Assembly: GCA_044507605.1 (NCBI GenBank)
Contig: JBIQJI010000006.1
Location: forward strand, 62,001 to 126,000
Direction: 5' to 3'
From: Thermopolyspora sp044507605
Lineage (GTDB): Bacteria; Actinomycetota; Actinomycetes; Streptosporangiales; Streptosporangiaceae
Length of the DNA stretch: 64,000 bases
The stretch's first letter is position 1. Each line of letters starts with the position of its first letter. Position numbers and translations under genes: made by a program. Positions 17,702-26,346 of this stretch are shown piece after piece. The notes beneath the pieces were generated by a model that worked only from the letters and a program-made list of their open reading frames with translations, searched no databases and was not told the DNA's origin.

Positions 17702-18334
17702 ATGCCCGACGCATTCTGGCGTCCGCACGGCACATCGGCCGCACGAGCCGGCGCGCCGCCGGCACCCGACGACCTCTACGCCACCACGCCGCCCTGGGAG
17801 ATCGGCCGGCCCCAACCGGCCTTCCGGAGACTCGCCGAAGCCGGTGAGATCCGCGGCAGGGTGCTCGACGCGGGCTGCGGCACCGGAGAACACGTCCTCA
17901 TGGCCGCCGGCCTCGGCCTCGACGCGACCGGCGTCGACCTCTCGGCCACCGCGCTGCGCGCCGCCGAGCGCAAGGCCCGCGACCGGGGCCTGCCGGCGAG
18001 GTTCCTACGCCACGACGCCCTCCGGCTCCACGAACTCGCCGAGCGGTTCGACACGGTGCTCGACTGCGCCCTCTTCCACGCCTTCACCGGCGACCGGCGC
18101 GCAGCGTACGTGCGCAGCCTGGCCGCGGCGCTGCCCCCCGGCGGCCGCTACTACATGCTCGGATACGCCGATCCCCGCCCGGGCGGCTGGGCCCGCCACC
18201 GGCTGAGCCGCGACGACGTCGTCGCCGCGTTCCCCACCGGCTGGCGGCTGGACGCCATCGAACCGGCCGTGATCGAGGTGGCCGTCGCGCCGGGCGCCCT
18301 CACGGCCCTCCTGGTCAAGGCGACCAGAACCTGA
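17702..18334 (+). CDS. Class I SAM-dependent methyltransferase
   Basis: A 210-residue methyltransferase. SAM motif I is GRVLDAGCGTGEHVLMAAGLG with the acidic residue at TGVDLSATALRAAERKA; DTVLDCALFHAF is the motif IV region. The LGYADPRPGGWARHRLSRDDV segment is seen in many small actinobacterial methyltransferases of unknown substrate (ubiE/thiopurine-like in general profile annotations). Divergent from a TetR gene, which suggests induction by some small molecule. Substrate unknown. Confidence 0.8.
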   Translation: MPDAFWRPHGTSAARAGAPPAPDDLYATTPPWEIGRPQPAFRRLAEAGEIRGRVLDAGCGTGEHVLMAAGLGLDATGVDLSATALRAAERKARDRGLPARFLRHDALRLHELAERFDTVLDCALFHAFTGDRRAAYVRSLAAALPPGGRYYMLGYADPRPGGWARHRLSRDDVVAAFPTGWRLDAIEPAVIEVAVAPGALTALLVKATRT

Positions 18335-18373
18335 CCCCCGCCCAGGACCCCACCGCACCACGACGAGGACCCC

Positions 18374-19114
18374 ATGCTGATCTCCGAGGCCACCATCAGG
18401 ACCGGCCGCCCCACCCGCTACCTCACCCAGCTCTGCCGCCACGCAGGCGCCATGGCCCGGCAGGGCAACGGCCCTGGCTTCCACGGCCCCGATCGCGGCG
18501 CCCACGACGACCATGAGCCCGCCGGGCATGCGCCCGAGGGACATGGGCACGCCGGACACGGACCGGGCGACCGCAGGCCCGGCGGCGGCGATGTGCAGGT
18601 GCGCGCCTACTACGGCGACGGTCAAGGAGTCGTGACCTTCACGCCGTGGGGCCGCTGCGTCCTGAACGCGGCCGACGACCGGCTCACCGTGCGCGTCGAG
18701 GCCGTGGACGAGCACGCCCTGGCGCGCATCCAGGGAATCATCACCCGGAACCTGGAACGGTTCGGCCGCCGCGACGAACTGACCCTCACCTGGCCACCCG
18801 CCCGCCCCGCCGCCCCCGAAGGCGCGGCGAGTCCGGACACTCACCGACAGGACGGGCGGCGTCCCCGCCGCCGCGCCGGGGTCCTGCTGGCGGCACTGGT
18901 CGTCGTGGCCGTAGCGATCCACCTGGGGCTCCTCGGCGCGCTGTCGTCCTCGCCCTGGGCGGGCATCTCCATCGACATCATCGTCGTGGCCGTCGCAGCG
19001 AAGCTCATGGTCGCGGTGTTCGGCGGCCGCGCCCTCCGCCGCCGCCACCTGCCCCACTGGTCCCGCGCCCGGCGAGCTCGAACCACAGCGAGCAGCACAG
19101 ACCACTCTCGGTGA
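18374..19114 (+). CDS. DUF2218-domain membrane protein
   Basis: A 246-residue protein. The first half matches DUF2218: TGRPTRYLTQLCRHAG, then GRCVLNAADDRLTVRVEAVDEHALARIQGIITRNLERFGRRDELTLTW-like text split by a His/Gly-rich insert (residues 30-70, with HDDHEP and GHGHAGHGPG). Two hydrophobic segments near the C-terminus (AGVLLAALVVVAVAIHLGLL and IDIIVVAVAAKLMVAVFGG) should anchor it in the membrane. The His-rich insert could bind metal. DUF2218 proteins are often near siderophore or metal genes. Its last 110 bases overlap the convergent ATPase-domain gene. Confidence 0.72.
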   Translation: MLISEATIRTGRPTRYLTQLCRHAGAMARQGNGPGFHGPDRGAHDDHEPAGHAPEGHGHAGHGPGDRRPGGGDVQVRAYYGDGQGVVTFTPWGRCVLNAADDRLTVRVEAVDEHALARIQGIITRNLERFGRRDELTLTWPPARPAAPEGAASPDTHRQDGRRPRRRAGVLLAALVVVAVAIHLGLLGALSSSPWAGISIDIIVVAVAAKLMVAVFGGRALRRRHLPHWSRARRARTTASSTDHSR

Positions 19115-19964
19115 ATCCCCAACGCGCGGCCTCCGCGCGAAGCAGCAGGATGCCCCGGCCCGACTCCGCCAGGGGATCGGCCTGGCGGCCGGGACAGGTG
19201 TGCGGAACGGTGGAGGAGCCGGAGTCGGTGATCTCGATACGCACTGTGTCGTCCTGGTCGACCACGGCCAAGACGGCGATCTCCGGCGACGAGGTGTGCA
19301 GCAGCGCGTTGGTGAACGCCTCCGACAGCGGCAGCAACGCATCGTCGCGGCGTGAGTGCCCGTAGAGAACGTCGGCCAGCCAACTCCGCGCCCTGCCCAG
19401 GGACGCCCCGGTGGCCGGAAACACACGGCAGTCCGGCCACCGGGCCCCCGCCGAACCGGATGTGTCAGGCGAATCGGACGCGTCGGGACCTCCGGATGTC
19501 CCGAGGCCGCCGGAGACGGCTCGGCCCCCGGAGGTGTCATCGGCCGGCCCCTGACGCAGCCGCACCTCCCGGCGGATGTCGTCCTGCACGGCCAGTACCA
19601 CGGCCAGGGCCACCGCGTCGGCGCGGGCGACGCTGGGTAGCGCCCCGGCCGCGCGCTCGGCGGCCGTCGGATCGTCCCGCCTGGTCGCCCACCAGCCGGC
19701 CCGCCCGTCGGCGCGCGGGACGTACTGAATCCGCCGGTCGGGATGGGCCGCCGTCAGTGTCGCCAATTGCCGTTCCTCGAGGAATCCGTTGGCCGACGAT
19801 TCCGGAGGCCGGAACCGTGCTGAGGGCCCACCGGCCGACGACCGGGACCGCTCCGGCGGCGACCCCTGCGACGGTGCGGCGAGCGGGGAGGGTGGCGGTA
19901 GCGGGGACGCGGTCTCGGTTTCCTCGGATCCAGGCGTCCCGGCGGGGAATCGCACGTCGTTCAT
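19005..19964 (-). CDS. Anti-sigma-factor-like ATPase (HATPase_c_2, RsbW-type) with long N-terminal extension
   Basis: A 319-residue protein. The C-terminal 130 residues form a GHKL ATPase of the RsbW class: LLPLSEAFTNALLHTSSPE (N box), IEITDSGSS (G1) and ESGRGILLLRAEAARWGF (G2). The first 60 residues are Pro/Ser-rich, and residues 60-190 hold an FLEERQLATLTAAHPDRRIQYV segment and Gly/Ser-Asp-rich linkers. Such single-domain proteins in actinomycetes act with anti-anti-sigma factors or in BldG-like switches; a partner is not visible here. No good ribosome-binding site is seen before the ATG. The 3' end overlaps the DUF2218 gene. Confidence 0.72.
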   Translation of the reverse strand: MNDVRFPAGTPGSEETETASPLPPPSPLAAPSQGSPPERSRSSAGGPSARFRPPESSANGFLEERQLATLTAAHPDRRIQYVPRADGRAGWWATRRDDPTAAERAAGALPSVARADAVALAVVLAVQDDIRREVRLRQGPADDTSGGRAVSGGLGTSGGPDASDSPDTSGSAGARWPDCRVFPATGASLGRARSWLADVLYGHSRRDDALLPLSEAFTNALLHTSSPEIAVLAVVDQDDTVRIEITDSGSSTVPHTCPGRQADPLAESGRGILLLRAEAARWGFTESGLCCSLWFELAGRGTSGAGGGGGGRGRRTPRP

Positions 19965-20110
19965 AACGATCAGTAAATCGGCCGGTGTGGCGGTATTGCG
20001 GATGCCCGGAGCGGAAATTCGGCCGGACCTTTCTCCGAAAGTCGTCTATCTCTCGGTAATCGTCCGGATACTGTTCGGGTGTGTCTCGAAGGCCGGACGA
20101 GGGGTGGGGT

Positions 20111-21402
20111 ATGACCGACCACCAGGGCGACTACCGATCGCCGTTCGAGCAGGCGTGCGCCGATCGCGGTTTGGCCGGCCCCACCGTGTTCCCCGCGCAG
20201 TTCGCCAGGGCGGCCTCTCTGATCGGCGAATCCGTCACGGTCACCGACCGCCAACTCCGCCGCTGGCGCGGGCCCAACCCCCCGGCCCCACCCGGCCTCG
20301 TATCGCGTCCTCCATGCTTTGTTCGGAATAGATCCGGCTGAATTGGGTTTCCCAGCAGACCCTCATGGCGAGACAAATATTGATATATGCCGGACAGTAG
20401 AAAATGGTGCGGAGGGCGCGGATGTGAAAAGACGGACATTCGTGACGGGTACCGTCACGGGCGCGGCCCTCGCCACGCTGGGTGATTCCGTGCCGCCCAA
20501 GGGCATCGGCACGACCGAACTGCAACAACTACGTGATGGCCTGCACGCGGTCCGCGTGCTGGACGACGCGCACGGAAGCCACGACGTCCTACCGCTCGCT
20601 GTCCGGCATCTCCACCGGATCCGTCACATCATCCACTCGGCCGCCCACTCGGATGCACTGCGGCGTCAGCTGTTTCTCCTGGAAGGAGAGGCGGCCGCCG
20701 CCTGCGCCTGGCTCAGCTTCGACGCGGGGAAAGGCGACGCGGCGCGCCTGTACTGGGGCGAGGCCATGACGACGGCCCGCCTGACAGGCGACGAGGCACT
20801 GGAGACACGCATCCTGGCGATGCTGGGCCTGCAGGCCGTTCACGAAGGCCGTCCCCGGCAGGCACAGGACTTCCTGCGAGCGGGGATGCAACGGGCCGAG
20901 GGGCTGGGCAACACGCGCTTGATATCCGTGCTCGCGGCCCGTCAGGCTCGCGCCTTCGCCATCGGAAAAGACCATGACATGGCACGAGGCGCGCTGGCCC
21001 GGGCGTCCCGCCTCTATGAGCGGAGCCAACGGGGCCGCCCCGCGCCCGAATGGACCGCGTACTACGGACCGGTAGATATCAACATGGTCCAGGGCCACCT
21101 TTACACCCAGGCCGGGCCTCCACCGCGCCGCCGTCTCGTATTACCGGGCGGCCCTGTCCCACCTCGGCCCCGGCTACGGCCGCAACCACGCCTTCTACCG
21201 CATCCAGCTAGGCCACAGCCTCGTCCTCGCCGGTGAGGTCGAAGAGAGGGCGGCCGAGACCCTGGCCGCCAACGGCGAGATACCCGTGGAGGCGTCGGCG
21301 CGCGTTCGGCAACGACTCGGTGAGGTGGAGGCCACTCTCGCCGCCATCGACACTCCGGCCGCCCGCGACACGGTCGAGGCCCTTCGGAGCGGTCGCAGCT
21401 GA
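20111..21402 (+). pseudogene. XRE/TPR-type regulator broken by two +1 frameshifts
   Basis: ATG at 20111 follows GAGGGGTGGGG. The reading runs through MTDHQGDYRSPFEQACADRG and VTVTDRQLRRWRGPNP, then shifts: the continuing text PHPASYRVLHALFGIDPAEL is only in the next frame, which fits one extra C in the run of six C at 20278-20283. The second frame carries VKRRTFVTGTVTGAAL and TPR-like helices to GHLYTQ, and then shifts again near 21111-21117, with GLHRAAVSYYRAALSHLGPGYGR and the rest to TGA 21402 in the third frame. Removing one base at each site gives about 429 residues, the usual size of these actinomycete regulators. Either a real pseudogene or two assembly errors. Confidence 0.75.
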
Positions 21403-21442
21403 TCCCGGCCGACGCCCCGGCCCGGCCGCTGGTCCCGCGGGT

Positions 21443-22150
21443 TCATCCGTGTGCCGGGGGCCGGGCGATGGCTTCGATGGCGGTGCGGTCGAAGCCCGTC
21501 TCGTCGAGGACCGTGGCGGCGACTCCCCTGCCGATGTGGACGAGGCCGGCCAGAAGGTGATCACAGCCGATGGCCGGGGATCGGGCCCGGGTGGCGAGGT
21601 CCCGGGCGGTGTGGAGGGCCCTGCGGGAGTAGGGGGTCCAGGCGATGCGCTCGGCGGCCTGGGAGGCGCCCATGCCGAACCTGGTGCGCAGCGAACGGCG
21701 GAGATCCTCGGCCGCGACGCCGCCGGCGGCCAGGAGCCTGGTGGCGGTGCAGTCCTCGGCGATGAGGCCCCACAGCACGTGTTCGGTGCCGATGTAGTTG
21801 TTGCGATGCTGCACGGCGACCTGCTTCATGCGGGTCATGGCCTGGCGCAGTTCGTCGCTGAACTCCTCGGGCGCGTACTCCTTGTGGGGGGCGGGGAAGC
21901 GTTGCTGTGCGGCCTGACGGGTGATGCCGAGCGCGGCCCCGATGTCGGCCCACGCGTAGCCGTGCAGCCGGCAGTGCTCGACATAGTCCTCGACCAGGTC
22001 GTCGGCGAGGGCCTGGAGATCGCCGGCGAGCCGTGCGGCGACCGTCAGCAATGCCAGCCAGTCGGGCTGGCCGTCCTGACCGCGCCCGGCGGCGTCGGGG
22101 CAGGTCCGGTCCACCTCTGCGATGAGATCGTCTAGATCTGGAAGCGCCAT
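21443..22150 (-). CDS. HTH plus Clp N-domain protein (fused form)
   Basis: A 235-residue protein. Residues 1-90 carry a sigma-like HTH, LHGYAWADIGAALGITRQAAQQRF. The rest (from about residue 95) is a double Clp N-type repeat: RNNYIGTEHVLWGLIAEDCTATRLL, and SPAIGCDHLLAGLVHIGRGVAATVL, as in ClpC/ClpA but with no ATPase domain. Such proteins may sense misfolded proteins or act as regulators; function unknown. The gene may be almost leaderless: no ribosome-binding site is seen, and a TTGACA on the same strand sits about 30 bases before the ATG inside an inverted repeat. The pair at 27838/28051 encodes the same two domains as separate proteins. Confidence 0.78.
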   Translation of the reverse strand: MALPDLDDLIAEVDRTCPDAAGRGQDGQPDWLALLTVAARLAGDLQALADDLVEDYVEHCRLHGYAWADIGAALGITRQAAQQRFPAPHKEYAPEEFSDELRQAMTRMKQVAVQHRNNYIGTEHVLWGLIAEDCTATRLLAAGGVAAEDLRRSLRTRFGMGASQAAERIAWTPYSRRALHTARDLATRARSPAIGCDHLLAGLVHIGRGVAATVLDETGFDRTAIEAIARPPAHG

Positions 22151-22164
22151 AAGGCAAGATCTAG

Positions 22165-22186
22165 TTGACAAATCGGTGATTGTCAA
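22165..22186. promoter_or_regulatory. TTGACA-N10-TGTCAA operator/promoter
   Basis: TTGACA at 22165-22170 and TGTCAA at 22181-22186, part of a longer perfect repeat (GTTGACAA/TTGTCAAC). On the minus strand the second half is a consensus -35 for the Clp-N gene starting at 22150. The same element, same spacing, is at 27802-27823. Confidence 0.68.
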
Positions 22187-22312
22187 CGTTCGCTTGCCTA
22201 TTGGAGGTGTGGTGTCGTCCGCCGGCCCGCGCGTGCCGGTGCCGGGTCGGCGGCGGGTTGCCGGTGCGGTTCGGGGGTGTCATCGTCAACGCGGTGGGTC
22301 GAGGCGGGTGGA

Positions 22313-23209
22313 GTGAGGGAGCGGGCGTTGGCGGCGGCGATCGTCGGGGTGCATGGCATCGGGAAATATCGGTACTTCGCCGAGAGCGGGTCGTCGGGGC
22401 GGGCGGCGGAGGCGATGCGGGTGCGCTGGGATCGGTATCTGCACGCGGGTCTCTACGGCGAGAAGGCGCCGTGGCGCGGCGAAGAGTACGTGGCCGAGAT
22501 CGCCTACTACGCCCACTACCTTCACGAGCGGCGCGACGGGGAGGCCGAGCGCGACCTGCGGCGCATGGGGCCCGAGCAGCGGCTGCTGCTGGCCGACTGG
22601 CTCGCCCAGCTCGCCGACGGGCGCGACGTCGTGCGGGCCGCGGGGGAGTCGGTCACCGGCCTGCTCCGGCGGCTCGCCGGGTGGGCCGTCGAGCGGCTGG
22701 GGGAGCGGGCCGAGGACTTCGCGCGCAGCTTCGTCCCCGAGGTGGCCGCCTACCTGGCGGGCGACCGGGCCGCGGCCCGGATCAAGTCGCGTGACGCGGT
22801 GGCCGACACGATCCGGCGGCGCCGGCCCCGCGTGGTGATCGCGCATTCGCTGGGCAGCGTGGTGGCGTACGAGGCGCTGTGGGCCAACCCGGAGCTGGAG
22901 GTGGAGCTGCTGATCACTCTCGGCAGCCCGCTCGGCATGCGCAACGTGGTCTTCGAGCGCCTGCGGCCCGCCCCGCGCGCCGGCCTGGGCCGCCGCCCGC
23001 CGAACGTGGCCCGCTGGGTCAACATCGCCGACAAGGACGACATCGTGGCCATCCCGGCGGCGCTGGCCGCGAGTTTCATCGGCGTCGACCAGGACGTGCT
23101 CGTCAATCTCGACTGGATCGACTTCCACACCGTGGCGAGGTACCTCGGCTCGGGCGCCCTCAACGAGCACCTCAAGACGTATCTGGCCGGGCCGCGCCTG
23201 GCGCTGTGA
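22313..23209 (+). CDS. Alpha/beta-hydrolase-like protein
   Basis: A protein of about 298 residues with an early AIVGVHGIGKYRYF (oxyanion-type HG) and a nucleophile elbow VVIAHSLGSVVAYEAL (His-Ser-Leu-Gly-Ser), as in lipase-like hydrolases. Further on are LLITLGSPLGMRNVVF and VNIADKDDIVAI, which may hold the catalytic Asp; the terminal His candidate is in WIDFHTVARYLG. Substrate unknown. The start is uncertain: GTG 22313 is preferred because GAGG lies 8 bases upstream. It overlaps the convergent kinase-like gene by 38 bases. Confidence 0.65.
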   Translation: MRERALAAAIVGVHGIGKYRYFAESGSSGRAAEAMRVRWDRYLHAGLYGEKAPWRGEEYVAEIAYYAHYLHERRDGEAERDLRRMGPEQRLLLADWLAQLADGRDVVRAAGESVTGLLRRLAGWAVERLGERAEDFARSFVPEVAAYLAGDRAAARIKSRDAVADTIRRRRPRVVIAHSLGSVVAYEALWANPELEVELLITLGSPLGMRNVVFERLRPAPRAGLGRRPPNVARWVNIADKDDIVAIPAALAASFIGVDQDVLVNLDWIDFHTVARYLGSGALNEHLKTYLAGPRLAL

Positions 23210-23798
23210 AGCGCGGGCCCGGCCCGGGTGAACGTGTGCGGGCGAGGAGACGGGTGAGCTGGGCGGTGAGGGGCGGGGCGGCCGGGCGGTTGTCGATCTC
23301 AAGGTGGGGGACGACGGGCGGGTCGTCGACGCGGACGGCCTTCAGGAAGGCGTCGAACGCCGCCAGCTTGCCGGCGTCCCGGGGCAGGCCGCGCGCCACG
23401 AGGCGCCGGCGCAGGGTGGGCCCGTCGGAGCGCACCCACAGCAGGTGGACGTCGGGGCCGCCGAGCTCGGCCGTCCAGGCGTGCCACACGGCCGCGTCGT
23501 GGACCTGACCGGTGAAGGGGCCGCTGAGCAGCACCGGGCAGCCGTGTGACCGGATCTCCCTGGCGGTGGCGGTGAGGCCGGCGTACTCGTGCCGCTTGAT
23601 GTGCTCGTCGTACCAGGGGCCCTCGCGTTCGCCTTCGTCCCTGCCGTACGCCGCCAGGGTGGCCGTCACGAAGCCCTGATAGAGGGTGTCCTTGTCGAGC
23701 AGCGCGGGCGGCGGGTCGAGCCGCTGGAGCAGCAGCTCGCACACGGTCGATTTTCCCGCGCCCGGCGGCCCGGACACGATCCACAGCGGAGCGGGCAT
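23172..23798 (-). CDS. Small P-loop kinase-like ATPase
   Basis: About 208 residues. Walker A SGPPGAGKST is right at the N-terminus, with ALLDKDTLYQGFV after it, the profile of AAA_33-type/zeta-toxin-like or nucleotide-kinase-like proteins. VLLSGPFTGQVHD and LLWVRSDGPTLRRRLVARG (an Arg lid-like segment) support a small-molecule kinase fold. Substrate unknown. The ATG at 23798 gives MPAPLWIVSGPPGAG; an in-frame ATG at 23810 is possible but has no ribosome-binding site. Confidence 0.72.
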   Translation of the reverse strand: MPAPLWIVSGPPGAGKSTVCELLLQRLDPPPALLDKDTLYQGFVTATLAAYGRDEGEREGPWYDEHIKRHEYAGLTATAREIRSHGCPVLLSGPFTGQVHDAAVWHAWTAELGGPDVHLLWVRSDGPTLRRRLVARGLPRDAGKLAAFDAFLKAVRVDDPPVVPHLEIDNRPAAPPLTAQLTRLLARTRSPGPGPRFTAPGAARPDTS

Positions 23799-23841
23799 GC
23801 CCTCAAGCATGCCAGGGGCCCGCGGTGGGCGACCGGGCGGC

Positions 23842-24594
23842 TCAGGGCTCGTGGCACGGGCACAGCAGGCCGCGCATGGACCGTTCGAGGTCGTCGCGGG
23901 TGGCGGCGGGGGTGGGCCAGGGGACGCGGATCAGGGTGGGGGAGTCGGTGCCGGAGCGGAGGGTGGCGCCGAAGCGGTCCAGTTCCCACAGCCACACGTC
24001 GGTGACGGGGGCGTGCAGGATGCGGGACGCCGAGGCCGCGAGCCGGCCGCGGTGCGCTGCGTTGAGGTGGGCGATCATGGCTTCGGCGGCGTAGAGGAGC
24101 GGGTCGGGGTCGGCGCCGGCGTACTCCTCGGCGTCGAGGACGCCCGACTCCTGGCCGGTGAGGTAGATCACGAAGCCGACGTCGGCGCGCAGCAGCAAGG
24201 GCGCGCCTGGGTCGCCGCGCCGCTCCAGGGCGGTGAAGAGGTCCTCGTCGGGGCAGCGTTCGGCGACGGCGATGGCGGCCGAGCGCAGCTGCGGCCCGGG
24301 CACCGCCTTCGCCCAGCCCTGGATCTTCAGCAGGCCACGCGGCTGGGCGGTGCCGCCGAGGTCGCGCAGGGTGGTCAGATCGATGGTCACCACGGCTTCG
24401 TCGTCGTCGGCCAGGCCGTGCAGCGGCTCACCGGGTTTGACCAGCAGCACCGGCCGGCCGCGTTCGTCCACCCCGCCGCGTACGGGGGACGCGGGGGTCG
24501 GGGAGCCGGGGATCGAGACGTGGGTGGGGATGGCCATGGCGGCCAGAGAGCGGATCCGTTCCGGCATCGGCGGGGCGGCGATGGGGTGGCGCAT
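23842..24594 (-). CDS. DUF2470/PNPOx-like protein, iron-box linked
   Basis: About 250 residues from ATG 24594 (GGAGAGG ahead; a GTG at 24621 is in frame). The C-terminal third has the DUF2470 pattern MIAHLNAAHRGRLAASAS and VTDVWLWELDRFGATLRSG. The N-terminal part (VSIPGS to GWAKAVPG) is like the pyridoxamine-oxidase-type half found in HugZ-like heme-handling proteins. This family often lies in iron-regulated loci of actinomycetes, and a DtxR/IdeR-like box (24628-24646) is 34 bases upstream of its start. Heme or iron handling is therefore inferred, not shown. Confidence 0.72.
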   Translation of the reverse strand: MRHPIAAPPMPERIRSLAAMAIPTHVSIPGSPTPASPVRGGVDERGRPVLLVKPGEPLHGLADDDEAVVTIDLTTLRDLGGTAQPRGLLKIQGWAKAVPGPQLRSAAIAVAERCPDEDLFTALERRGDPGAPLLLRADVGFVIYLTGQESGVLDAEEYAGADPDPLLYAAEAMIAHLNAAHRGRLAASASRILHAPVTDVWLWELDRFGATLRSGTDSPTLIRVPWPTPAATRDDLERSMRGLLCPCHEP

Positions 24595-24627
24595 GTGTCC
24601 CTCTCCTCTGTGCGCGGCCACTAGAAT

Positions 24628-24646
24628 TAAGGTTAGGCTTGCCTTA
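24628..24646. promoter_or_regulatory. DtxR/IdeR-type iron box
   Basis: TAAGGTTAGGCTTGCCTTA matches 15 of 19 bases of the IdeR/DtxR consensus TTAGGTTAGSCTAACCTAA. A second overlapping half-site (TTACCTAACC, 24654-24663) follows. It lies between the divergent DUF2470 gene and rpsD, and so may control both. Confidence 0.7.
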
Positions 24647-24677
24647 CTTAGTCTTACCTAACCACAGAGAGGTGAAC

Positions 24678-25292
24678 GTGCGCTACACAGGTCCCAAGGT
24701 GCGCCTGTCGCGGCGTGCCGGCGTCCCGCTGACCCGCAAGGCGGCCGGCTACTTCGAGCGGCGCCCCTACCCGCCCGGCGAGCACGGCCGCAAGACCGAC
24801 CGCCGCGCCACCGGCGACTACGGCATGCGGCTGCTGGAGAAGCAGAAGCTGCGCTGGTACTACGACGTGTCCGAGAAGCAGCTGCGCCGCTACTGGGCGA
24901 TCGCGCTGCGCCGCCCCGGCCGGTCCGGCGACGAGCTGGTCGCCATCCTGGAGAGCCGCCTCGCCTCGCTGGTGCTGCGCGCGGGCTTCGCGCCGTCCAT
25001 CTACGCCGCCCGCCAGTACATCACCCACGGCCACATCACCGTCGACGGCCGCAAGGTCGACATCCCGAGCTACCTGGTGCGCCCCGGCCAGGTGATCGGC
25101 GTCCGGCCCCGATCGCGCGCCATGCAGCCCTTCGTGGCGGCGGCCGAAGGCGTCTACGCCGACGATCGGACCCCGTCGTACCTGTCCGTCGACCACGCGA
25201 ACCTGCGCTGCACCCTGGCGGCCCGGCCCGAACGCGACCAGATCGCCGTGCCCGTCGACGAGCAGCTCGTCGTCGAGCACTACTCCCGCTGA
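24678..25292 (+). CDS. rpsD: 30S ribosomal protein S4, stand-alone copy
   Basis: A 204-residue S4. The N-terminal RYTGPKVRLSRRAGVPLTRKA, ERRPYPPGEHGRKTDRRATGDYGMRLLEKQKLRWYYDVSEKQ-type text and the S4 RNA-binding domain (LESRLASLVLRAGFAPSIYAARQYITHGHITVDGRKVDIPSYLV region) are complete, ending in VDEQLVVEHYSR. No N-terminal zinc cysteines are present. It is not in the usual rpsM-rpsK-rpsD-rpoA block, and it follows an iron-box sequence. So it is likely a second, conditionally used copy, though another rpsD is not visible here. GTG 24678 is chosen because AGAGAGG ends 5 bases before it. Confidence 0.9.
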   Translation: MRYTGPKVRLSRRAGVPLTRKAAGYFERRPYPPGEHGRKTDRRATGDYGMRLLEKQKLRWYYDVSEKQLRRYWAIALRRPGRSGDELVAILESRLASLVLRAGFAPSIYAARQYITHGHITVDGRKVDIPSYLVRPGQVIGVRPRSRAMQPFVAAAEGVYADDRTPSYLSVDHANLRCTLAARPERDQIAVPVDEQLVVEHYSR

Positions 25293-25311
25293 CCGCCGCG
25301 CGGGCGGTCAG
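25289..25311. terminator. Bidirectional hairpin spanning both stop codons
   Basis: CTGACCGCC (25289-25297) pairs with GGCGGTCAG (25303-25311) over a 5-base loop. It contains the stop codon of rpsD and that of the convergent cyclase gene. Confidence 0.72.
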
Positions 25312-26264
25312 AAGGTGGCGATCGGGTTGACCGGGCTGCCGGACGTGCCGGCGAAGCGGACCGGCGCGACCGCGAGGTGGAAGTCCCACTGGCCGAGCTC
25401 GGCGGCCGTCGCCGCGCACGCCTCCAGGTCGCAGTTGTCGAGCATCCACAGTCCCATGGCGACGAGGCTCACGGCGTGCACCGGCATCAACACGTCGTCG
25501 TACCCCGACGGCTGAACGTCCTGCGGGGTGTCGGCGCCGATCAGCGCGACCTGGCGGTCGTGCAGCCACGGCAGGCAGGACGCGTGCCACCCCGCCTGGG
25601 TGAAACCGTCGGCCGCGCCGGTCTCGTGCCGGGCGCGGCCGTAGCCGGTGCGCAGGAGCACCGCGTCACCGGACCGCACCCGCACACCCTGGCGGCGCTC
25701 GGCCGCCTCCAGATCGTCGGGGAACACGCCCTGCCCTGGCTCCAGCCACGGCACGTCGCGCACGCCGGCGACGTCCAGCAGCACACCACGCGTGAGGATC
25801 CCGTTCGCCGCCGCCGTGACGGCCGCCCACGCCGATCCCGTCGCGGGGTCGACCATCGAGTGCGGCCGCCCGTTGTACATCATGCCGTCCCAGAAGATGT
25901 GGCACGGCGAGTCGAGGTGGGTGAGGGTGTTGCCGTGGAACGTGACGCCGAGCCGCTCGGACGAGTAGCCCCAGCGCCGGTCGTTGCGGAACGTGGGCAG
26001 GGGCATGTTCTCGGCACCCGGCATGTCGGCGGCGCGCGGGCACGCCGTCGTCGACCGCTCCATGTCTCCGGGCACGGAGACCTCCCACGCGCACGACACG
26101 CTCCTGCCGTGGCGCACGGCCCGCGCCGCCGCCAGCCGGACCTCGTCGGTGATGTGGTTCAACGTGCCGAGCTCGTCGTCGTTGCCCCACCGTCCCCAGT
26201 TCGACAGCGTGTCGAAGTAGCCGAGGACGTCGTCCTGCGTGGGCACCGCCCGTCTTGGCGTCAT
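25308..26264 (-). CDS. Cyclase-family metal-dependent hydrolase
   Basis: About 318 residues of the KynB/cyclase family (PF04199). The metal-binding pattern is clear: FHGNTLTHLDSPCHIFW (HxNTxxHxDxPxH), preceded by the aspartate-rich opening GTLNHITDEVRLAAARAVRHG. The family includes formylkynurenine formamidases and isatin hydrolases, but this ~320-residue subtype is mostly of unknown substrate. The kynA/kynU genes near 61 kb have their own formamidase-like neighbour, so this protein need not belong to that pathway. ATG 26264 is preferred, but an in-frame ATG at 26300 is possible. Confidence 0.75.
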   Translation of the reverse strand: MTPRRAVPTQDDVLGYFDTLSNWGRWGNDDELGTLNHITDEVRLAAARAVRHGRSVSCAWEVSVPGDMERSTTACPRAADMPGAENMPLPTFRNDRRWGYSSERLGVTFHGNTLTHLDSPCHIFWDGMMYNGRPHSMVDPATGSAWAAVTAAANGILTRGVLLDVAGVRDVPWLEPGQGVFPDDLEAAERRQGVRVRSGDAVLLRTGYGRARHETGAADGFTQAGWHASCLPWLHDRQVALIGADTPQDVQPSGYDDVLMPVHAVSLVAMGLWMLDNCDLEACAATAAELGQWDFHLAVAPVRFAGTSGSPVNPIATF

Positions 26265-26346
26265 CTCCGCATCAACCCCTCCGGGCACGTGGGAAGGCAT
26301 GGCAGGCAGGCTACCCCGCCCGCCGCCCGGCCGCCCGCCCCGGCGG

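Noticed and set aside
24628..24663. The box before rpsD as a Zur (zinc) site
   Set aside because: The sequence resembles the iron-box TTAGGTTAGSCTAACCTAA and not the TGAAAATGATTTTCA-type Zur motif.
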